A stretch of DNA of 64,000 nt from Anaeramoeba flamelloides (lineage: Eukaryota; Metamonada; Anaeramoebidae), in NCBI GenBank assembly GCA_027625915.1, contig JANTQA010000029.1, positions 8,742,001 to 8,806,000 of the forward strand, written 5' to 3'. The first letter of the stretch is position 1. Each line of letters begins with the position of its first letter. Below are positions 59,301 to 64,000 of this stretch, piece after piece. A program made the translations under genes and the position numbers. The notes under the pieces are model-generated. The model saw only the letters and a list, made by a program, of their open reading frames with translations. It did not search any database and was not told the origin of the DNA.

Positions 59301-62300
59301 CACATAAAGGGTGAAATCTTTCTTTTTTATTAATAAATAGTTGATTTGTTTAATTAATTTTTTAATATCCTGGTAGTAGTCAAACATATTTGTTTCTGGA
59401 TTTTGTATATTTGTTTGTTTGAATAAGGCCAAGTAATGGGGTATTTTATAATAAATAAATAATTTACATTCTTGAACCCAATTATTTGTTATCAGATTCC
59501 TGAATAGTTTTTGAGCTACACAAATGTCCGACAAATCCGTGAAAATTAAAATGGTATAAGATAAGAGGGGGTCTTTGATTAATTTCAAATCCTTTAATTC
59601 TATTTCTTTGGAAATTGGAATTAATTCATAAATTGGAATTCCCAAAATGTCATATATTTGTAAAGATCTGATTGTTTTTTTATAAAAATTATAAAAAATT
59701 AAATTATCTTTTGTATATTTTAGATATTGAAGATATGATTTAATAAATAATTTGATTAATTCAATAGGATACGTGTAATATTTGTTTTTAATTTTTATCA
59801 AATTTGTATTCTTGATATTAATATTTTCATCAATAATATTATTTTCAATATTTTGAAGTTTATAATTTTGATTTTCTTCTTCACTTTCAATTTTAATTTC
59901 AATTTTAATTTCCTTTTCTTTTTCCTTTTCTTTTTCCTTTTCCTTTTCCATTTCCTTTTCCTTTTTTTCCTTTTCTTTTTCTTTTTTCATTTCTTTTTCT
60001 CTTTTCCTTTCCTTTTCCCATTTCTTTTGCTCTTCTTTTTCTTTTTCCAATATAAAATCATATTTCTGATTAATTTTTATCTTTTTTTCACTCTTCCTCT
60101 TTTCAAGTTGAGGGTTAATACTTTTTTTACATCTTGTAGATTTATTTTTAGATTTTTTTGTTTGTTGTCTAATTGTTAAAATTTGATTAGATGATAAAGT
60201 TATTGAACTCCATTTGAGTCCCAAATTGTTTTTAATCAAGACACTTTTGTAGTCTGTTGGTGTGTATGAAAAATCTGCTAGTCCCTTTTGTTCCCAATGT
60301 TGTAATCTATAATCGAAAGTTTTGGAATATAAAGAATTTTGAATTAGCTCATCGAATAAATTTTTAGACGTATTATTCTGATAAATATTATTATTAATAA
60401 GAATTAAGGTGTCTGAAAGAAATTGATTAAAATCAGAATTTTTAGGCTTTTTTATGTTAAAACTTGGTTCATAAAGTGTGACAATTTTTGGTGGTTTGAT
60501 ATTTTTCAAAAGTACATTTAGATCCCAATGAATTCTTGATAAAAATTGTAATATTGGGATGTAACCATTAGCCTTTGATAACAGAGAATTCATTACATTG
60601 AACACTTCAAAAATTGCAATTCTTGAGGGTTTATAATTTTCTAATGGCAGAATATCATAAATTAAAGTTACATTATTTAATGAGTGGCTGCTCCATAATA
60701 AAATTTTTGAAATTAAAAATTGATGGTTTCGTACAATAAAGAATAAACATTTTTGTGCCTCTTTTGTGATCTTGTTTCCTGAAGAGTAAGATTGTATAAT
60801 GTTAATTAGTTCAACAGTTAATATCATGACGAAATCTTTCTGGTATTTCAACGATAATTCTGTTAACCAAAATAATATTGACATATTGGAATATCTCGCA
60901 GACATTTTCTTTGCGAAATCACTTTTCCTGCTAGCATTATTGAGCAACCAAGTATACCATGTAAGAAAATTAATTTCTTGTGGTGGTTTGTCTTGTGGAT
61001 TTTTTTCATGGAATATCCACCAAAAAATTGTAACGATCATTTCTTTTGTAAAATGAGGAGTTTCGATTAAAGTGGTTAATTTTGGAAAAAATTCAAATTC
61101 TCTTTTGTCGAATAGTGATCTTATAAATGAAATCAATAAGGTTCCTGGACCTTCAATGTCTTGAATTTTTGTTATATCTAAACGAAACACGGACTCAATT
61201 TTGAATTTTTCTCCTTTTTCATTTTGATTTTCGTCTTCTTTTTCTTTTTCTTGTTCTTTTTTTTGATCTTTTTCTTTTTCTTTTTCTTTTTCTTTTTCTT
61301 GTTCTTTTTTGTTTTTGTTTCCCATCATTGGATCTTTGTAGGCACTATTGATTTCGGTCAGCAAAAATTCGTGATTGGATCTTTTATTTTGGTTATTGTT
61401 CTTCTTTTTAACTTGAAGAATATTTAAATTCTTAAACTGATTTATATTGACCGATGTGGTCATTTTTATTTGATCATTTATTGCTGGCAAATCGCTTTTT
61501 GTTGAAATCTTTATATATCGTTTTTCCTCTTCCTTTAACTTTTCAATTTCCTTTTCCCCCCAAATAAATTCTTGTTTTTTTTTAGAATCCGGTAAAGGAA
61601 AGTTTGAATTAACATTGGATTTGGTGTTATAATGAAAACTAAGATATAAAATGATCTTTTGAATTTCAAAATAAACTTTCTCTTTGATCTCATAGTTCTT
61701 TATTTTAAGGTTTAATAATAATACTAAGAACAGTGAAGCAATTTTTAAAACATCCTTATGGTTATATTTTTTCATCAAAAAATCCATTAGAGAGAGAAAG
61801 GGTATATGTGAAAAATATTTTTTTTGTACAAGGGTTGTGTAGTTTGGTCTTTGGAAGATTTGATAAATACTTGAATATAGCCTACTTATTGAATCCAGAT
61901 CCCATATTCTTGGGAAGTAAACTAATCCCTCCCAGTAGGTGTTCTCAACACCTTCTAAAAGATAAACTAGGTTCAATTGGCTTGTCTCTAAATCGAATGG
62001 GATTAAATTTGTTAATTTCTGTATATAATCCTCGGGCTTCTTGAGTATTGGGCTTTTGAGTATCAAATGTAAAAATTCCCATAAGGCGTTTTCGCCATTA
62101 TCGTTTGCCCAATACCAAAGTAACTTCTCAAGTGTGTTTTTCCTAATCGAATTAAATACCTTCTCGGTTTGAACTGGTATTTTGTCATCAAAACTCTTTA
62201 GCTTTGTAAAGGCCTTTGTTTTGGTTATTTTGAAGTCGAACTCATTGAGCTTTGCCTGGCTATATGACTGTGACATCGAAACATAGCCATTATAGCCACT

Positions 62301-62582
62301 TACCCATTTACTCTGTGTTTCATTTTTGGTTTGAATTTGCCAAAAACTATTCGGATTGCCAATAATTGATGAAAATATTCGATCACCAATTCGACCATTG
62401 TTGAACATTGTTGAAAGATCATTTTGGATTGCTCCATAAATTTCAGAGAGAAACTTTTCAGAGATATGACAACGTTGCACCCATGGCCCAAAATAAGATG
62501 GTTTCTGAAAAACGGCAATACCAATAATCTGATAAAGTCTATTAGTATTAGGTGGGTTTAGTATGTTTGTTGTTTCTGACAT
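53394..62582 (-). CDS. EPG5: EPG5 orthologue (autophagosome-lysosome tethering protein), with module expansion
   Basis: EPG5 is a Rab7 effector that tethers autophagosomes to late endosomes/lysosomes. This single-exon ORF encodes 3062 residues (human about 2580). Landmarks agree in order with EPG5: FWLNVIEFNSHWYQLKSYL near residue 1112 (human EFWVQALISQHLWYR); YWKEKKYQIDDFFKEIAGLW near 1555 (human MERIYHEFQETVGLW); RFDFGKWLSRAK near 1780 (human KFDLKQWLSATK); the PW-K/E/D-x-L module; and the C-terminal AQNSLKKYTSLLKNKKY to YFAPQNIYFL (human AQQALNALESMASSKQY to LYPEVHYL). Between about 2045 and 2505 the module that is single in human EPG5 (YRKLPWKDL) occurs six times in tandem. Two long Lys/Glu tracts lie near residues 425-455 and 840-900. 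The rest is predicted helical. The start is the first ATG (MSETTNIL); TGA stop. The assignment rests on remembered family sequence. Confidence 0.85.
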   Translation of the reverse strand: MSETTNILNPPNTNRLYQIIGIAVFQKPSYFGPWVQRCHISEKFLSEIYGAIQNDLSTMFNNGRIGDRIFSSIIGNPNSFWQIQTKNETQSKWVSGYNGYVSMSQSYSQAKLNEFDFKITKTKAFTKLKSFDDKIPVQTEKVFNSIRKNTLEKLLWYWANDNGENALWEFLHLILKSPILKKPEDYIQKLTNLIPFDLETSQLNLVYLLEGVENTYWEGLVYFPRIWDLDSISRLYSSIYQIFQRPNYTTLVQKKYFSHIPFLSLMDFLMKKYNHKDVLKIASLFLVLLLNLKIKNYEIKEKVYFEIQKIILYLSFHYNTKSNVNSNFPLPDSKKKQEFIWGEKEIEKLKEEEKRYIKISTKSDLPAINDQIKMTTSVNINQFKNLNILQVKKKNNNQNKRSNHEFLLTEINSAYKDPMMGNKNKKEQEKEKEKEKEKDQKKEQEKEKEDENQNEKGEKFKIESVFRLDITKIQDIEGPGTLLISFIRSLFDKREFEFFPKLTTLIETPHFTKEMIVTIFWWIFHEKNPQDKPPQEINFLTWYTWLLNNASRKSDFAKKMSARYSNMSILFWLTELSLKYQKDFVMILTVELINIIQSYSSGNKITKEAQKCLFFIVRNHQFLISKILLWSSHSLNNVTLIYDILPLENYKPSRIAIFEVFNVMNSLLSKANGYIPILQFLSRIHWDLNVLLKNIKPPKIVTLYEPSFNIKKPKNSDFNQFLSDTLILINNNIYQNNTSKNLFDELIQNSLYSKTFDYRLQHWEQKGLADFSYTPTDYKSVLIKNNLGLKWSSITLSSNQILTIRQQTKKSKNKSTRCKKSINPQLEKRKSEKKIKINQKYDFILEKEKEEQKKWEKERKREKEMKKEKEKEKKEKEMEKEKEKEKEKEKEIKIEIKIESEEENQNYKLQNIENNIIDENINIKNTNLIKIKNKYYTYPIELIKLFIKSYLQYLKYTKDNLIFYNFYKKTIRSLQIYDILGIPIYELIPISKEIELKDLKLIKDPLLSYTILIFTDLSDICVAQKLFRNLITNNWVQECKLFIYYKIPHYLALFKQTNIQNPETNMFDYYQDIKKLIKQINYLLIKKKDFTLYVTSQIYQRNYFKRPTLGIEDLIKFWLNVIEFNSHWYQLKSYLALLDNICSITHLYSNHRPIINEFLRDNYGKIKERTRHKELKNLKKKKKNFKFKYFSLAPISLEYYKKKKKFQDLKDWMEYPHLYFEILFLELILRIRVIRKVAELISKAIYRRNITREKIIKKTIKSSLTIISQWIDFSKTLGKNDHSLFLPSLQIMLSIGLMPLKSYSEIEENSWKIPVMFGQICNMRYLPTIINLLENQIQNYKNNKKKNSQQRNQYFDILLSLMKFLFEGKQIGPFSNQKSQLTKICHTRICELIDLNFLKNYTFHSKIIGKNTLFGWIKIDRSIWWDLFSNHKLNSDLQSNIINMDHSSIKVNFNYYNTNTNTNIENIHFDKLDRKNNFNIEKNCEHYNQNLRNYPIKSEFLNRTINKWISYPKEKSCQRWIRTKLLTKDTNLISIEAMNLLNDIATSFNKLNGPIDSYNYYWKEKKYQIDDFFKEIAGLWKNEERIYEHTKTVHYTTEKEDYGQKVTTNHYVNVLFKFYLVEPFLVGRIPPFRQLDDVNNLNKCLVEMVGDDFVKIIENIEKLIYNIQFKYSHMCLKEALYLYLNFKERIANVTMTRYLRIIPRTKIYFFYQNRLNRLLKNPQYYITILIYTLLTTKEEHQSILLNLIIFDHYPRTIFQCFRFVIEQYIIRQTDRATLNVLRRFDFGKWLSRAKHYFPRDLVSEDQYPLKKYLDLFFIILTFPQVSKEIYQLISKHLHEFICFKFPKYYKICFEYAFQKHLDYSNSLNLCKIFEHVPIENLNIVQINESLIYAGNLFTNTLNSIFPKNNLYNLFQLTDYGSMMDLFNQLIKAKIEIKSQDNFTNREIFSSIILLYKPLIETYKIISIYSCGNNCENEKFESAKNPEQGGKSVFRRNPQSEYVINNFVKLFFDLNKKVANIIEELWIYFNQEMIKNREKKIIDFITKILIKYDWNELIVTKQKIKQFYNLISIGWGDLINKILSSINWKVHITLFEHFWNRMVLKLFRYQEINPKYIAFLTETMGEYPWEKLKITKEKIKQFSRQINSNWSTLVNFILKKINWGENIQLFEYFWNQFVIKLINSDTIKSKKLIQPYLKTMKNYPWEKLMINQQKIKQFSSQIQSNWIKLINYILKKINWGENIQLFEEFWNIFIINLFNNNDILNNKKIIKTMKNYPWEKLMINQQKIKQFSSQIQSIWLILINYILAKIDWKENIQLFEYFWDTFIYKLFQNHNLDYINFAKQLNRNNFQNEELSFQNTIKNLIASMVNYPWEQLTITEERINILFTNSHNIWANLIFGMIVKIKWKDLDDNMINNFWNLFINRIYRIKNIFLIKKFGQILFRVFPWDRLKLTNKIINDFIQITKNGLEDLISNIFLKLEWLIIKNDNQMVEKFFNLIWIILNNEKIVNSKILNFEQLLQFLNQLPQDLQFNFQNYKIWINEFLNKGFPKIIDENTDSLVQFTFRKIPESLLNNKNHLLILFNFLFKFGKINTRLKFQPLYIKLIITIVLNSMYQKENELNFKFNFTDKNIKEIMNRLITLIFPRNKKPIDHNINKIKTQKIKQLGKNINKNGNIEIIDNGTGEMIEIMKESEINTKNPTKDLAFNRPLLLEDSQNTNNTTIQLESVKNLLAIYIPKKQNSKIFTQFLYKYLSKHTEKCLIFLKVLTGIMNQDTIEDVFTLGENILHIYYKYAKEKTISIKNIDQYITTDKYQNYYEQIIQKNFKIKKLLMLYLYLRQILFKVDSDQLKIIILNLKNFFLKLKLKPFLTIKIIILFYLYTKILKRAESFVNDENFFLKNRNDFIFIPKRWTDLFIGNSQKENLEKELKIHDKLLFYTLANYLNLVFAYSSKIKFFEYVDLKEKKQKIAQNSLKKYTSLLKNKKYNKYHVYLQSFLQTFQNIDHKNPYEYLPYLLFISTKYFAPQNIYFLNLFEKVDQIPLEEFDNEQRVIQKQNIFNQNTNK
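55070..56440 (-). repeat. Six tandem about 72-codon repeats inside the EPG5 gene
   Basis: Each unit starts with a YPWEKL-like motif, continues with KIKQF, an NW or IW step, ILKKINW, and ends with LFEYFWN. Units 2-4 share long nearly identical DNA stretches (for example around 55670-55770, 55885-55995 and 56095-56215), while units 1, 5 and 6 are more diverged. This suggests an old duplication followed by recent amplification or gene conversion in the middle. Confidence 0.85.
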
Positions 62583-64000
62583 TATTTTTCAGTCTTGTCA
62601 AAAAGAATTGTCAGAGTTGAATTATACTGACAAATTGCAATTTATGTTTGGAAATTTTTACTTGATTGTCTTTTTTGAAATTTTTCTGATCAACCTTTGA
62701 ATAAAGTATTTTATGAAGTCAAGTGTTAAGACACTCTGTAAAACTAGCTGTTCTTTAAAATCTTCTTTCTCAGGGACTATTTTATAAGAAATAGTTGTAA
62801 GATTTATAAAAAAGGAAATTGAACTAAAAATTTTTTGAAGATTTTTTAAAATTTATCAGTCTGAGAAATGTTTCTTTTTTTTATTAGAACACCAAAAAAT
62901 CTCATGACTATAATCAGTCTTACAGCCTATGCAAACTTTCAAACACTTTCAGTCAATTTAAAAACCTTTCAAACACTTTAGAATGCTTTTAAAGAGGAAA
63001 TACTTTACAAAAGTGATACGCTTTGTAAAAGCCAGGAGATTTTTTGTAGTAAAAATAAATGGTTGAAATCTCCCAAAGAATTAAATTCTTAATAATTTAT
63101 TTGCAAAGAGAGTACTTTCAGAAAGAATTGATCAAAAACAATCTTTATTTTTTTTTAAAGTTATTTGTTTGTTTTACTTCATAAAAATCGATTACCTTGT
63201 AGTATTAGATCAGAAACAATCATCAAAAAAGTTTTGAAATTATCGTCAATAATTTTGATCGCTTTAGATCCTTACTCAAGGGGTGGTTTTACTGATGGAA
63301 TTTAAAGAATCTCAATGACAAAAATGTCAAATATCAAAAAAAAATAAAAAAGGATTTTAGTCGGTATAATACAGATTAAAAAAAATATCATAGAATCTAG
63401 AAAAAAATGATTTCTAAGCAAAAAGTCGAAAAGAATCATCCGATCAACAAAATTCATTTTGTTAGAAAAAAAATAATCTTTTTTCATTTTTTAATAACAA
63501 GCATTCAAATACTATCATCATTTGGGAAAAAAGTGAAACAGCAAATAAAGTTAAAGACAATTTTTTTCTTGGGCACCTTTTTAAAACCTGAAAATGATAA
63601 GTGAGATCAATTAATAAAAGAAAAAATAAATTATTTAGGACAAATGGAGGATTAATCAGAATCACAAAGGTTTTTTGAATATTTCCTTTCAAAGGATTTT
63701 GTTTTTCTTTGATTGATCTAATATTTAAAATAATTGTGGTTAAAATTGACTATTTTTGAAATCTCCAAAAGGAATTTTCGATTTTGTTAAACAAGGAGCT
63801 TTCTATTGTTTTTCTTTACTATTATTTATCAATTAATAAATCAAAATTTTGATTTCAATTTCCAAAATGAATATTAATTTATAACTGTTACAATAAAATA
63901 ACAGAGTAAAAATTTTATCTTTCAGTTAACTAATGTCTTTTAATTAAATGTTAAAAAACATCATTTCTAAACGATGGTGAAAAGATTTTAGGATTTTCAA
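62583..64000. other. EPG5 upstream region, no supported gene
   Basis: AT-rich 5' flank. A 65-codon frame on + (63407-63604) starts with ATG and is followed by a GTGAGA string that could be a splice donor, but its product has no recognisable features and no partner exon was found before the window ends. Confidence 0.35.

Noticed and set aside
59853-60179. Phe/Leu-rich ORF on the plus strand, apparently a membrane protein
   Set aside because: It is the antisense shadow of the Lys/Glu tract of EPG5. The same applies to 38156-38407, 24825-25094 and 17939-18418.
5227-62582. Possible functional cluster of trafficking genes (BIG, EPG5, CYRI)
   Set aside because: Genes are tens of kb apart, on both strands, with unrelated genes between; nothing in the sequence suggests co-regulation.

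Overview
The window is very AT-rich nuclear DNA from a eukaryote, most likely a free-living amoeboid protist (anaeramoebid or amoebozoan-like; this is inference). Support: giant ORFs full of Lys/Glu and Asn tracts, short GT-AG introns (105-272 nt where they can be placed), and eukaryote-only proteins for autophagy (EPG5), Golgi/endosome ARF control (BIG/Sec7), Rac-actin control (CYRI), B-box/filamin, RCC1-BTB and CH/PH scaffolds. TAA, TAG and TGA all end genes, so the standard code fits. No rRNA, tRNA or CRISPR was recognised.

Layout. 0-1 kb: the 5' end of a CYRI (FAM49) gene on the minus strand, running off the left edge. 1.5-5.05 kb: a TTAA-flanked transposon carrying other nested elements. 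5.2-8.2 kb: B-box/filamin/SPRY gene. 9-10.2 kb: one copy of a longer TTAA repeat. 13.1-19.5 kb: a CH-domain protein with a long PH-like array. 20.2-21.6 kb: second copy of the first transposon. 22.1-28.0 kb: a four-exon BIG-type Sec7 protein. 29-32 kb: palindromic repeats and a LINE reverse-transcriptase relic. 32.5-34.5 kb: a three-exon M20/PepD dipeptidase homologue. 37.8-46.2 kb: an RCC1/tandem-BTB gene whose two exons are probably separated by a 6.4-kb transposon-filled intron. 46.4-51.4 kb: dense nested DNA transposons, including a Tc1/mariner transposase relic. 53.4-62.6 kb: a 3062-residue EPG5 orthologue.

The genes share no operon-like logic, but several concern membrane traffic or the actin cortex. 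The most unusual points are: (1) the Sec7 domain lacks the catalytic glutamate; (2) the PepD homologue has Gly-Lys where the family has its catalytic Glu-Glu pair; (3) EPG5 carries a six-fold tandem expansion of one short module; (4) nested insertions can be read in order because uninterrupted or differently interrupted sister copies lie in the same window. Family comparisons were made from memory, without database searches.
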